DNA of 64,000 nucleotides from Ariolimax columbianus (lineage: Eukaryota > Mollusca > Gastropoda > Stylommatophora > Arionidae). Within the stretch, counting starts at the first letter, position 1, and every line of letters begins with the position of its first letter. The stretch covers positions 122,198,764 through 122,262,763 of the forward strand of contig JAVGWX010000003.1 of NCBI GenBank assembly GCA_036924085.1. Reading direction: 5' to 3'. The translations under genes and the position numbers were made by a program. Shown piece after piece: positions 31,220 through 42,440 of this stretch. The notes under the pieces are model-generated. The model saw only the letters and a program-made list of their open reading frames with translations, did no database searches and had not been told where the DNA came from.

Positions 31220-31840
31220 CAACATCCAAAAAGGCAGCCTTCAAGAATATGCAAAGGATAGTCCAGAATCACTTTAGAAAGATGTAAGACGTATGGCTCA
31301 GCATCAAGGCAGATGAGATCAGAAAATTTCAAATGGCTCAAAGATGTTATACGATTCACTGAAGACAGTCTACGGTCCCTAATCAAATCGCCCATCACGT
31401 ATCAAATATGCTGATGACACGACGATACTGCCTTACAAGGGTCAGATTCTTGAGCGCTGGGCGGCGCACTCCAGTGAGATCCTCAACCATCCCTGGGCCA
31501 TCAGCCTACAAACCATGGCTTGAATGCCACAAGTCACGACCATCGAGAGACACGAAATTCCTCCAAGCATTGGTCAGGTCAAGAAAGTAATCAGCCAAAA
31601 GTCCAGCGGCAAGGCCCTCTGGGTTAGATGCTCTTCCCGCTGGAGGTACTATCTGCTTCACCGTCTGACAGACCTATTTAGTTAAAATTGAAATGGCGGT
31701 ATAATATCTCAGAATCTAAAAGATGTCTCTATTGTCCACTTGTATAAGCGACACGGCAATCGTTGCACATTTGATTGCCATAGGGATTAAGAAGCTAATA
31801 ATTTTAGAAAACGGTAGCCTAAAGCATAGTCTGAACAATA
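31220..31840 (+). pseudogene. LINE relic: endonuclease-RT linker and start of RT
   Basis: The plus strand, across several frameshifts and stops, reads KAAFKNMQRIVQNHFRKM, WLSIKADEIRKFQ, TILPYKGQILERWAAH, LNHPWAIS, SSGKA, then LKDVSIVHLYKRHGNR. This is the familiar order of the linker and first RT motifs in a large class of animal LINEs (LT-K-ILERWAEHF--LNRP, then SSGKAPG-D, then P--LKDA-IVHLYKRKG). Catalytic RT residues are not included. Old and non-functional. Confidence 0.78.
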
Positions 31841-32186
31841 GAGAAATAGAATATTAGAAAGAAAGACAAAGAGAATGGAAAAGGCAAACTAGAATTGAGA
31901 ACAAAGAAATATTACACATTGTAAAATGATAAAAACAAGAGTCTATATTGTAACACACATTAATTTTGAACTATTATTATTAAATTGAATGGCGTCAGAC
32001 GACCAATCAGAAAGTAGCTTTTAGTTTTTCTACATCACATCATCGAAGTCTCCGCAGAAGGATCCAGTAGCTATTGTGACAATATAGTAAGTTTTCCCTT
32101 CAGAATGGGTGAGCTTCTGTTACGATTGAAAGTCCGGTTTAAACACTAATGTACACTGACATAAAGATTGGAGAAATGGGATGATA

Positions 32187-32520
32187 TTGTTGAATGGTCA
32201 CAATGAGTTAGATTACTCTGTGTGCGCCCTGAAAAGAAGAACACTCAGTGGTGGTTGTAGTAGCTTTCCTCATATCCAGAGCATGCTGATGAAGATGGAC
32301 TGGGATCCTTTAGGTGGTTGTGCAATGCTTGGCTTTATCTGCGCGTCCCTCACAGCTTCGGGTATCAGGTCGACCCTTCCTCGTTACCGAGGGTGCGCCG
32401 AAAACAGCCCTCTAACATGGAGAATTGCTAGAGAAGTCGAGGTGAGGGTCATCGTCAGCATATTTTGCCAGTCCCTTTCTAATATGTCTAATCAGTATGT
32501 TCTGTTTGACCAGACGTTAG
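32187..32520 (+). mobile_element. VNTR-bearing interspersed element, copy 3 (one or two units)
   Basis: Head TTGTTGAATGGTCACAATGA, body GTGCGCCCTGAAAAG and TGCAATGCTTGGCTTTATCT, terminus GTTTGACCAGACGTTAG. Between body and terminus only one or two 37-bp units (CTAATATGTCTAATCAGTAT) remain, so this copy shows the element nearly without expansion. A 117-aa ORF over it is not supported. Confidence 0.8.
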
Positions 32521-33055
32521 TTTTCTCTCCTTGAGGTGAAACGGGATGGTGGCATGAAGAAGCAATATGGAATCGGGATTGGAAATGATAGGAAGAGATT
32601 TAGAAGTATGTGAAGTAGTGAATAGAAAATGATTAACGTTAAAGAAACAACGTCAGAAAAAGTCCAAAGATACGAGCAGTCATATATATACAGGCAGCAC
32701 AAATGACAGTCCCCCAACACCAATGGCAGATCGCAGAAGGAATGACAGACAAAGACTTTCCGAGTGATTTATGAGAATCTGACAACTGACCCCTTGGTCG
32801 AACTTCATAGAGTAGAAGACTCCCTAGATAATGGAAAAAAACATCATGCTATTCCCAATGGCTAAGAGCCTGTTAGGTTTGGAGCAGCCTTTTAGATTTG
32901 ATAAGGCAGCCGTAGAAAAAAATACACTAGTGGTGCTATTATTGTCCTTGTCATTCATAAAGACCCCTGGCAGACCACTCGGGCTACACTATATGTGATA
33001 CAGGAAAATAAAATGTAAATAATTCTTTTTTCCGAGAATCAGATGAAGAAGAGAG

Positions 33056-33091
<36 letters not shown>

Positions 33092-33138
33092 TGTGTGTGA
33101 GAGAGATAGGGGATATAGGGAGAAAGAGAGAGAGAATA
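33056..33138. repeat. (TA)n/(GA)n microsatellites
   Basis: TATATATATATATATA then GAGAGAGAGAGTGTGTGTGAGA. Confidence 0.9.
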
Positions 33139-33360
33139 GAAAATTAAACGCAGATAAGAAAGACAAAATAGACATATATTCGCCTTTCATTTCCCCATAA
33201 CTTATTAGACACATCTGAAGCAAGCCTTCATGTGGTTCCTCAGTTCTTCTAATGAGTCATGGACAGTAATTGAAAGCATATAATAGAGGCTAATGAATAA
33301 ACAACAACATTTAAAGACGCCGATTTCTTAAGTCAATATTATTATTATGCCTCCCCTAGG

Positions 33361-33468
33361 TGCACCTGGCGGGAACTGTTAACCGACTGTTACTGTACGC
33401 CAACGTGAAGTATCATTCTCTCACCAACCACAATGTCAAGGACGCTTCACTTTTCAGCTTTCACTTGG
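33361..33468 (+). other. Possible 108-bp exon
   Basis: Preceded by a pyrimidine-rich CCTCCCCTAG acceptor-like end and followed by GTAGGT, a donor-like start. The 108 bp stay open (36 codons: VHLAGTVNRLLLYANVKYHS, then LTNHNVKDASLFSFHL) and are less AT-rich than their surroundings. No family recognised. A chance occurrence is quite possible. Confidence 0.2.
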
Positions 33469-33754
33469 TAGGTTACGATAACATCATCCGATGCCAAGAA
33501 TAATTAGCAAAATAAGATTTCAGCGGTAAACGCCGACTGAGAAAGGCCATTAGCAGTCCGATGTCAGATGTATCAAATAGACTACTTTGCTTTTGTTTGT
33601 ATTTTTGAAGTATTTTCTAGTAGTTAATAGTTGCTTTCCGCGTCATTGTTTGGATATGCCATTGATTGTGCTTAAACGACAGTTACTCACAAATATGTCA
33701 ACAAGTTAGTACTGATATATGCATTTAAACATACATGAGTTGTGTATTTGAACG

Positions 33755-33950
33755 TCTGAGTGGTTGAACACTTTGCTTCTCACTGCAATACTACGGAGCT
33801 CAATCCCCATTATCGATACGCTCCGGTTGACCAAGCTGCAAATTGGTATACATTAGGGAATGAAAGGTAGCGGGGATGAGATCTAGTAAAATGGAGCCTC
33901 TAACACATCACTCCCAGTAGCAGTGTCAGCTATAGGACTTTCTTCAGATG
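33755..33950 (+). mobile_element. tRNA-type SINE copy
   Basis: GAGTGGTTGAACACTTTGCT (A-box side) and GGAGCTCAATCCCCATTATC (B-box side), then GGTTGACCAAGCTGCAAATT; homologous to 1335-1530 along its length. Confidence 0.6.
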
Positions 33951-34079
33951 TTTAATCGATGTTGTTCCCAGCCCTCCTTTTGCATGCATGGACAAAAAGT
34001 GAGATATGGCACTAAGAAAGTGAGTAGGTGTCGTTTTCCTAGAAGGATGTCTGCATGTTACAGGAGAGACGTAGAGAAT

Positions 34080-34654
34080 GTAATTCGAAATGTGTAGAAC
34101 TCATAACAGAGAAATGGACAATTAAGTTAACGTTCGACATGTGTATAACCCACTACAGAGAAATGGACAATTGTGTTAACGTTCGACATGTCTATAACCC
34201 ACAACAGAGAAATGGACAATTGTGTTAACGTTTGATATGTGTAAAACTCACAACAGAGAAATGGACAATTAAGTTAACGTTCGACATGTGTATAACCAAC
34301 TACAGAGAAATGTACAATTGTGTTAACGTTCGACATGTCTATAACCCACAACAGAGAAATGGACAATTGTGTTAACGTTCGACATGTCTATAACCCACAA
34401 CAGAGAAATGGACAATTGTGTTAACGTTCGACATGTCTATAACCCACTACAGAGAAATGGACAATTGTGTTAACGTTCGACATGTCTATAACCCACAACA
34501 GAGAAATGGACAATTGTGTTAACGTTCGACATGTCTATAACCCACAACAGAGAAATGGACAATTGTGTTAACGTTCGACATGTCTATAACCCACAACAGA
34601 GAAATGGACAATTGTGTTAACGTTCGACATGTCTATAATCCACAACAGAGAAAT
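34080..34654. repeat. 49-bp tandem repeat, about 12 copies (left part)
   Basis: Unit of AACCCACAACAGAGAAATGG, ACAATTGTGTTAACGTTCGA and CATGTCTAT. Early units diverge (TTAAGTTAACG). The array is split at 34666 by the GAA-tailed element and resumes at 34822. Confidence 0.96.
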
Positions 34655-34665
34655 AGAAAATGTAT

Positions 34666-34810
34666 CCTGCCGAAGACGGATGTGTCGGACCGGAAAGTGC
34701 AAATATCGAAATAGTTCTCCGGACTACTTTCTGCTACTTGCAAAACCCTGTTCATGGCTTGGTAGTAGGAGACTAAGAACGAACGCAGAAGAAGAAGAAG
34801 AAGAAGAAGA
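34666..34810 (+). mobile_element. GAA-tailed element, 5'-truncated, in a tandem array
   Basis: Last 145 bp of the element family, ending AGAACGAACGCAGAAGAAGA and more GAA. Perfect 11-bp direct repeats AGAAAATGTAT at 34655-34665 and 34811-34821. Array sequence continues on both sides, so the insertion happened after array formation. The junction ACGCAGAAGAAG matches the LINE family A tail. Confidence 0.88.
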
Positions 34811-34821
34811 AGAAAATGTAT

Positions 34822-34890
34822 TTCTACTTTCCACATGTGTAAAACTCACTACAGAGAAATAGAGAATATATTTCAACGTTCGACAGTTAT
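34822..34890. repeat. 49-bp tandem repeat, right part
   Basis: TCACTACAGAGAAATAGAGA and CAACGTTCGACAG continue the interrupted array. Confidence 0.85.
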
Positions 34891-34936
34891 GGACGCATCT
34901 TTCAAGTATCCCAGAAGGGAGGCAGTCCAGTGTGTC

Positions 34937-35512
34937 CCAGGATCGTCCCGTCCTGTCAGGGACATATCATATTCAACTGGGTCGACTATCTCATCATTCT
35001 TCTGTCAGGTTTTGCCAGCCCATCTGTAGTGATGGTATGTGTGGCATCCCCGCCACCTGGAAGATCGTCACGTCCTGCCAGCCCATCTGTAGTGATGGTA
35101 TGTGTGGCATCCCCGCCACCTGGAAGATCGTCACGTCCTGCCAGCCCATCTGTAGGGATGGTACGTGTGGCATCCCCACCACCTGGAAGATCGTCACGTC
35201 CTGCCAGCCATCTGTAGTGATGGTATGTGTGGCATCCCCGCCACCTGGAAGATCGTCACGTCCTGCCAGCCCATCTGTAGGGATGGTATATGTGGCATCC
35301 TCGCTACCTGGAAGATCGTCACGTCCTGCCAGCCCATCTGTAGTGATGGTATGAGTGGCATTCCCGCCACCTGGAAGATCGTCACGTCCTGCCAGCCCAT
35401 CTGTAGGGATGGTATGTGCGGCATCCCCGCCACCTGGAAGATCGTCACGTCCTGCCAGCCCACCTGTAGTGATGGTATATGTGGCATTCCCCACCACCTA
35501 GAAGATCATTAC
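34937..35512. repeat. 63-bp tandem repeat, about 8.5 copies
   Basis: Unit of ATCGTCACGTCCTGCCAGCC, CATCTGTAGTGATGGTATGT and GTGGCATCCCCGCCACCTGG AAG. GTAGTGATGG and GTAGGGATGG forms alternate. ORFs of 95-167 aa on both strands follow from the 21-codon unit. Confidence 0.96.
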
Positions 35513-35750
35513 AAAGAGGCAGAGGTGCAATATCCACTGGTCTGCATCTCTTCGTCCTCCATTGGGATAAATGACAAAGGACAAAAAGTAAGAATGTAGT
35601 AGGGATGGATTAGTGCAGCCGGTGGGTTCTGCAGCTACGCCTATAGGGTTCCACTCGCTCCTAGCCCTTATGTCTGCCCCCTCTTCAAACATCTAAATAA
35701 ATTAGACCCACTACGTGAAGCAAACTGCAGATTATGCCATGACTACGAGG

Positions 35751-36210
35751 AATGGATAAACCCAGTATAACACATGATGGATAAACCCAGTATAGCACAT
35801 GATGGATAAACCCAATATTAAACATGATGGATAAACCCAGTATAACACATGATGGATAAACCCAGTATAACACATGATGGATAAACCCAGTATAACACAT
35901 GATGGATAAACACAATTTAACACATGATGGATAAACCCAGTATAACACATGATGGATAAACCCAGTATAACACATGATGGATAAACCCAGTATAACACAT
36001 AATGGATAAACCCAGTATAACACATGATGGATTCACCCAGTATTACACATGATGGATAAACCCAGAATAAGACATGATGGATAAACCCAGTATAACACAT
36101 GATGGATAAACCCAGTATAACACATGATGGATACACCCAGTATTGCACATGATGGATAAGCCCAGTATTGCACATGATGGATAAACCCAGTATAGCACAT
36201 GATGGAAAAT
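35751..36210. repeat. 25-bp tandem repeat, about 18 copies
   Basis: Unit ATGGATAAACCCAGTATAAC ACATG. Decays into ATGGATATAC-containing AT-rich sequence up to about 36500. The 212-aa antisense ORF (repeating HHVLYWVYPSCVILGLSI) is an artefact of the 75-bp reading cycle. Confidence 0.96.
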
Positions 36211-36869
36211 ACATGAAATTATAAAACATTGATATACTTAGCACAATAAATGATCGTAAATACATGTAACAATAAATTATGGATTTACTTAACATAATGA
36301 GAAATGGATATACCCAGTATAAAAAATAATCAATACATCCAGTATAATAAATAATGGATATACAATGCACAGTAAATGATGCATATAACTGGCATTATAA
36401 ATTATGGATATACATAACATAATAAATTATGAGATGGATATGGCACGGCAAATGATGGATATACCTGGCATAAGGAATGATGGATATGCAAGGCATGTAC
36501 GCGGGTAGAAATAAATAGGCCCACTGTAATCGTCCATGCTAGACGTAAAGGGAGACCAATACAAGATGTGTTTGGGGTTAGCAACCTCTTCACGTCAAAT
36601 GCATGGCTACAGAAACTACCCCTTTACACGTGCAGGCAAGTGCTTCAATTCATATTTCTTGTAAAGGGCATAGCTACACTGGTCGGCATTTGCTTAGTGC
36701 TCAGCGAAAAGAAAAGTCCTTCATTTATCATTCAAGAATATTTCTAGACCATATGATTAAACGAAGAAATGTCGGTAAATAAGTCACAAATGGATATTTA
36801 AAAAAAAATTCCAAAATGAGTTATGAATGGGAAAGCCGTTTACTATTGCACTTACCGTGTTCCTTATTT
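36211..36869. other. No gene; decayed repeat and AT-rich sequence
   Basis: Fading remnants of the 25-bp repeat to about 36500, then AT-rich sequence with nothing recognised. Confidence 0.5.
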
Positions 36870-37330
36870 TCAACATAATCTTCACCAACATTTTTTCTAT
36901 CGCTTTATCAGTGCACCAACATTTGTAGTTGATCGGCTGTCTCAGGAACATTTGTACATCACGTCCAACCTCTTTGCTTTTTGGAAAATGTCTCCCGCCA
37001 AAGTGGGATCATGTATTATGCTGTAGGCTAAACCATGAGAACATCGTATTGCAGTTGCTACATTGGCAACTATTCTTCGCTTGTCAGATTGAATATTCTC
37101 CCTCACCCGACGCATAGACGATTCTGTTGCAATCTAAACAGACCGACCGGGTTGGACTTCATCTGCAATTCTTGAGCGCCGTTGAGCAAATGTATCGACC
37201 CTACTTTACAAGACAGACACTTCTCACCGCAAACAGGAAGCATTTCCTTGCGAATATCCTTAGCAGAAAGATCTTTTGTTCTCAAATTAAAACGCAGAAC
37301 AACATGCTATTGTTTGATAGTGCACTGTGA
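36870..37330 (-). pseudogene. Mariner transposase relic without catalytic core
   Basis: The reverse strand reads, across frameshifts, LRTKDLSAKDIRKEMLPVCG and GEKCLSCK (first helix-turn-helix), ATESSMRRVRENIQSDKRR and IRCSHGLAYSIIHD (second), then directly a decayed C-terminus (FLRQ, then GALIKR-KKC and an ENK end). The part holding the three catalytic acidic residues is missing. The C-terminal GALIKRW-like motif is single copy here, unlike in the mariners at 14370 and 58500. Terminal repeats were not resolved. Confidence 0.72.
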
Positions 37331-38089
37331 GCGGACGCCATGTTGTATCCTAACTGCGCACGTGCATGCGACCACTGGCGTCTGCTACCTACATAAATTA
37401 CAAAGCTGGGTGTTGCTCTCGCCTGATGACACCTTCAGAAATTACAAACGACTTTTTCCAGCCATCCCATATCAGCAATGACATTCTCACGGAATTGCCC
37501 TCGTATAACCTACCTACAAGTTTATCAGGGATAAGATACTCAACCAAAGTACTTGATTATCAGTACGAGGATGTATTAGAAAGTCTTGTGTTGCCAATAC
37601 AACAAACTGAAAACCACGGTTATCTATGACTATTCGCTAGCTGGTACGTTGGACACGATATATAGAAACCCGTCCACTCCTGTCAATCAATGCAATATAT
37701 ATTTAACCACGCCCTTAAGTGCTAGTATGGTCAGTAAACAAACTGTTTGTAAGCCTTGCACCTCTATCCCCACCCCCACCTTCCCCAATACTAACCAAAT
37801 CTGACATTTTCAGAGAACGATTTCTAATATTCAGGATTTCCCCGGCGTCATTTGTGCTTCAAGCATCTATGCCATCAAATGTTGAGAAGCAGTGATGTGA
37901 TGTATGATTATTTCGAATATAGTTTTGTTTTCTCTCAAATATATATTTTGTTTTGTGTTAACTAGAACGTCTGAGCAAGTTCCATCTGACATTCTCAATT
38001 ATATTGATTTATGGCGATATTGACTCTAGTAATCTGATCTGTCTGCTACCCTATTATTGATTGTAATCATCGAATCTGTCTGTTACTCT
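37331..38089. other. No gene recognised
   Basis: Overlapping 60-99 aa ORFs without domains. The right end grades into diverged forms of the following repeat (from about 38010). Confidence 0.4.
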
Positions 38090-38702
38090 TTTATTGATCC
38101 TATTTTCTAATCTGCTACTCCTTTAATGATCATATTATCTAATCTGCTACTCTTTTATTGATTATATTGCTCTAATTTGTATGCTACTCTTTTATTGATT
38201 ATATTGCTCTAATATGTATGCTACTCTTTTATTGATTATATTCTCTAATTTGTATGCTACTTTTTTATTGATTATATTGCTCTAATATGTATGCTACTCT
38301 TTTATTGATTATATTCTCTAATTTGTATGCTACTCTTTTATTGATTATATTGCTCTAATATGTATGCTACTCTTTTATTGTTTATATTCTCTAATTTGTA
38401 TGCTACTCTTTTATTGTTTATATTCTCTAATTTGTATGCTACTCTTTTATTGATTATATTGCTCTAATATGTATGCTACTCTTTTATTGATTATATTGCT
38501 CTAATATGTATGCTACTCTTTTATTGATTATATTCTCTAATTTGTATGCTACTCTTTTATTGATTATATTGCTCTAATATGTATGCTACTCTTTTATTGA
38601 TTATATTGCTCTAATATGTATGCTACTCTTTTATTGATTATATTGCTCTAATATGTATGCTACTCTTTTATTGATTATATTCTCTAATTTGTATGCTACT
38701 CG
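38090..38702. repeat. 36/37-bp tandem repeat with two unit types
   Basis: Shared TGTATGCTACTCTTTTATTG with either a GCTCTAATA (37 bp) or a CTCTAATT (36 bp) junction. The two types alternate irregularly over about 17 units. First units are more diverged. Confidence 0.95.
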
Positions 38703-39911
38703 TTTTATCTCAGAGATACCCTCCCCTGTTCTTCCCAATGTCTTCTCCCACTGAGAACATGACCAAACTATATTTGGTTTTTATCCTCTTCTCCGACAGC
38801 ACGAAGTCTTTGCATGACGACTTCAGTTCAGGTAGGTTTAATACGTCTCTGTTTAATCCACCTCCATTTCCGCTTTCAGTTTTTCCCCCCACATCCGGTC
38901 CTTGCAGGTGAATCAACAATTTAAACCGTTATCTGTGAGAATAATGAGAGGACGTGCTTCTGCTAACTATTTTACTTGAGCGTGCAAGTTTACAGAATAT
39001 TCGAGAGACATCACTTCTATCGCAGTAATTATGATCAATGTTCAGCATTCTGGCTTGCTTTCTTTCTTTTCTATCACTTTCATTCTTTATTTCTGTGTTT
39101 CTGTAACTACTTGTTAAAATGACACTAATCCTCATAAAACAACAGAGTAGTACGCGCTCTGAAATGTGTAGGAACACTGTAACATAGCAAGGCAATACAA
39201 ACGTGTAGGTAAAGGCTCAGTGACTGCACGTGGACAGGAACAGAACAAAAACAACGTTACGGGTACAATGCGTTCGTCAGAGGCAAAGAACGAAGCGAAA
39301 ACACATAATTAATCAATGACTGGATTAATGGCTGACCCGTCCTTCAGCGGCGATTACACCGTTGCGGGTCCCAACCTCTCTTCCAACGGCCTCTGTCATG
39401 GGCATGTGTTGAAAAAAAAGCGCTCCTATGTTCGTCCGAGACGAGTAACAATTCTTTCTTGACGAGTTAAAAAAAAAAATCAGTTTTAATTCGTTAATTA
39501 CGTTGTTAACCGTCAGTACATAATGACTCTCGCGCGATTATTAAAGATATTACGGTTAGAATAAATTGTACGCATGCTAGCTGATGATAGTGAATCTAGA
39601 TGGACCTCTACTGCCACAATTTAAACCTACTACAGACATCGATAAATAGTACTTCAGTGCTAAAACTACCAGCCATGTTCATGAACACAAACGTCATGCC
39701 TCTGACTGCAGTAAATTTTTCTTTAGAATAAATACGCTTACACTATGTAAGTAATACAATATATTTTGGTTTGGTGCGCATTGTTATGTAGGAAATAAAG
39801 TACATGAGTGTAGTTTAAATTGAACATAAATTTCATGACTGTAGTCCGACCATTCTGACTGGTGAATTTTTGACTGACTGGTGAGCCACACTAACAATTT
39901 TCAAGCCCTAG
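38703..39911. other. No gene recognised
   Basis: About 1.2 kb of AT-rich sequence. Small ORFs (69-88 aa) at 38693-39195 show no domain. No repeat relationship to the rest of the window. Confidence 0.4.
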
Positions 39912-40483
39912 TCATGGGTCACGGTGGACCAGTGGAACATGAGTCGCCCATATGTGACATTGTGAATGTTGTTGCGGGACGCAAGGGAGTAGGGACAGCG
40001 TGTTGGTGGTCGTCCCCGTTGTCTCTTCCTGTCTTTGGGGCACCATAAAGCTGCCGCTGTGCTCCATCAATGGTTCGTCCTTCGCAGTAAGTGCGTCGCC
40101 GAGCGATTTTTCATCTTGTCTGCATAAATAACTATCTTTCACTTGAAACAATTGATGTATTTCCGAGTTATGTAGACCTTTCATGCGCTGGCTATGAAGC
40201 TTGAGGTCAACCAAGCGTCTCTCGAGGTGCTTGGGTCACTCTGAGCTTGGACTATCTCCTTCGTGAGTGACCATGTTCCACCACATATCATATTGCAGAT
40301 AGTACTGTGGAGTTGAAGAGTGAGATGCGCAGGCTCTGGTCGTGGGTGGTGTCCAGTACAGGCTTTATCCATTTGCCAAATTGATTTGCTAATTGTGTGT
40401 ATTGTTAGCAGTTTTAATGTGTTCTTTGTCCGCGACGAAGACAATGTGGTAGTAACGATGGTTTCGATGCATTTATGTCCCAC
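39912..40483 (-). other. Unrecognised region with two overlapping minus ORFs
   Basis: Two 100-codon minus ORFs (40214-39912 and 40483-40181) lie in different frames, overlap by 34 bp and have unbiased composition, not repeat-like. They could be one frameshifted old coding sequence. I recognise no family. Given the surroundings, a decayed mobile-element gene is the simplest guess. Confidence 0.25.
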
Positions 40484-40745
40484 TCTGGTCTCGTGATTGT
40501 ATCTGTAATGTTGCTATCGAATGCTGCTAACCTTTAATACGGTCGCAGCTTCGACTGATCTATTTTAACGCAGCAAGAATGTCCAAAGAAAGTAGTGCAT
40601 GGAGCTAACAACATTATTATGTAAAGTCATTTATACGTTGTTAGAAAGCTCTAGAAAGAATACCACATAGGTTCATATGATAACTTGACGTATCAATTTT
40701 CTTCTTTCATGGACGCGGAGACGTCCCCCCGTTACCTTACGGTTT

Positions 40746-41053
40746 TCTTCTTCTTTTTCGTACGCTGTCAGACGTCAACCTTTATTTTTTCGAAAAAAGC
40801 AGCGGTCATCCTGAGGCTGTCGACACTGCCATAGAGCTTGTCTAGTGTTGCCACTGGTGACAGCCACATCTGCTTTCTCTGATCCTCCTATGTCGGGCAG
40901 TTTTGCAGCAGATGTTCAGCGGTCATTTTCCCAGTACCGCACGTGCATTCGTCAGTGCCACCTATCTCCAATTTATTGAAAAGGTGGTACCTCAGTCTAT
41001 TGTGGCCAGTGTGAAGTCTGAAGACAACGACCTGCTCTCTTCTGTTCAACTGG
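40746..41053 (-). mobile_element. LINE family A insertion with 15-bp TSDs
   Basis: Reverse-strand copy of the LINE 3' end: coding from VTQLNRREQVVVFRLHTGHN (the first residues lie in flank) through TDECTCGTGKMTAEHLLQNC to the terminus and a GAAGAAGAA-type tail. Perfect direct repeats GTTACCTTACGGTTT at 40731-40745 and 41054-41068. The 92-aa ORF reported across it mixes flanking and LINE codons. The host site is next to a GTCGCTTACGACATGCC dispersed motif. Confidence 0.93.
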
Positions 41054-41393
41054 GTTACCTTACGGTTTGAAGTAACTACAGTATGAGAGACCTCATGTCC
41101 GTCTGTCTTTAGTTGTCGCTTACGACATGCCTGGCAGGTTGCGCAGTTACTATTCTTTGATGTCATACGGGTGCGCTCACATTTGGTTTGCGAATAAAAT
41201 CATTCAGACCTCGCTTTCGTGGTAACTGTAAAAGAAGGAAAAGCTGTTTCGTGAACTTTATTTTTCTGTTCACTAGAATGAAACCTTGCCTCCCACATAC
41301 ACCTCGCCAACTTGAAGTGCCGTTGAAAAAAAGAGGTTAAAATGGAAATCAAAACCAAACAGCACATTATAACTGCAGAGGGCTGGGATAGCT

Positions 41394-41575
41394 TTAGCTG
41401 AGAGGTAAGGCGTACGCCTCCCAAGAAACGAATGGACAAAAGCATAGAACGCCGGGCCTTCGAATCCCGCAAGTTTCAAGCGTCCCATGTGTCAAGGAAG
41501 GTGAGATCGAGGCTTAGTAATATCTGAAACAGACGACCATATAGAAGGTCCCGTGTACACGATATGGCCAATACA
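41394..41575 (+). mobile_element. tRNA-derived SINE copy
   Basis: A-box side TAGCTGAGAGGTAAGGCG and B-box side CCTTCGAATCCCGC, then GGTGAGATCGAG and AAGGTCCCGTGTACACG shared with 13835-13925. Just upstream of the 36-bp array. Confidence 0.6.
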
Positions 41576-41621
41576 CGAGCCATGGTAGTTGAACACCGGA
41601 AAGAGCATATTGATGGCGGCG

Positions 41622-41912
41622 ATCTGAGCAAATATTCTACAGGTAACGAAATTCTTACTCCGAGCAAATATTCTACAGGTAATGAAATTCTTACTCCGAG
41701 CAAATATTCTACAGGTGACGAAATTCTTACTCCGAGCAAATATTCTACAGGTAACGAAATTATTACTCCGAGCAAATATTCTACAGGTAACGAAATTCTT
41801 ATTCCGAGCAAATATTCTACAGGTAACGAAATTCTTACTCCGAGCAAATATTCTACAGGTGAGGAAATTCTTTCTCCGAGCAAATATTCTTCAGGTAACG
41901 AAATTTTTACCT
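41622..41912. repeat. 36-bp tandem repeat, 8 copies
   Basis: Unit GAGCAAATATTCTACAGGTA plus ACGAAATTCTTACTCC. The 12-codon period keeps ORFs of 109-135 aa open on both strands (SKYSTGNEILTP in one frame). Confidence 0.96.
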
Positions 41913-42184
41913 AATGGTGACCTGCCTCAAAGCCGACAAGGCGGCGGTCTCTCCATCAACCTGAAGACACAACCGACCAAATCACCTGTCGTCACGTTAG
42001 ATTGCAGGTAAATTCAACAGCAAAAATAACCTCTACAACCCGCAGTGGAGTGAATAAGTGACGAGAAAAAGAAGAAAAGAAAAAAATTGCTTTCTTCTCT
42101 GTTAAATGTGCGAGGTATAAGTATCAAATGAATAAATGAAATTAACAAGGAAAACATGATGAGCAATATCATGCATATACAGAC

Positions 42185-42440
42185 GATAGAAAATGCCAGT
42201 ACTTTGGTCACATCAAGAGACACAATGGTCTTGAGAGAACGGTGATGGAAGGTATGGTGCCAGGCAAAAGAGGAAGGGGTAGACCAAGAAGACGATGGCA
42301 CCACGATATCCAGGAATGCCTGAGTATGACTGTGGCGGAGGCTGGTGTTTTGGCAAGGGAACGAGTTTCTTTCAGACAGACTGTGATGGGAGCGACGTTC
42401 TACAAAGGACATGCGAAATGATGATGATACAGACGAAAGA
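42185..42440 (+). pseudogene. LINE family D 3' end
   Basis: The plus strand reads CQYFGHIKRHNGLERTVMEG, MVPGKRGRGRPRRRWHHDIQ, ECLSMTVAEAGVLARERVSF, RQTVMGATFYKGHAK, stop. This is the C-terminal end of a non-LTR reverse transcriptase (YFGH-R then GRGRPRRRW), same family as 44645-45310. Intact over this stretch but only the last 75 or so residues. Followed by an ATGATGATG-type end. Confidence 0.85.

Noticed and set aside
40888..41166. 92-aa minus ORF as a LINE protein with its own start
   Set aside because: The first third is target DNA upstream of the 15-bp duplication; only the remainder is LINE-derived.
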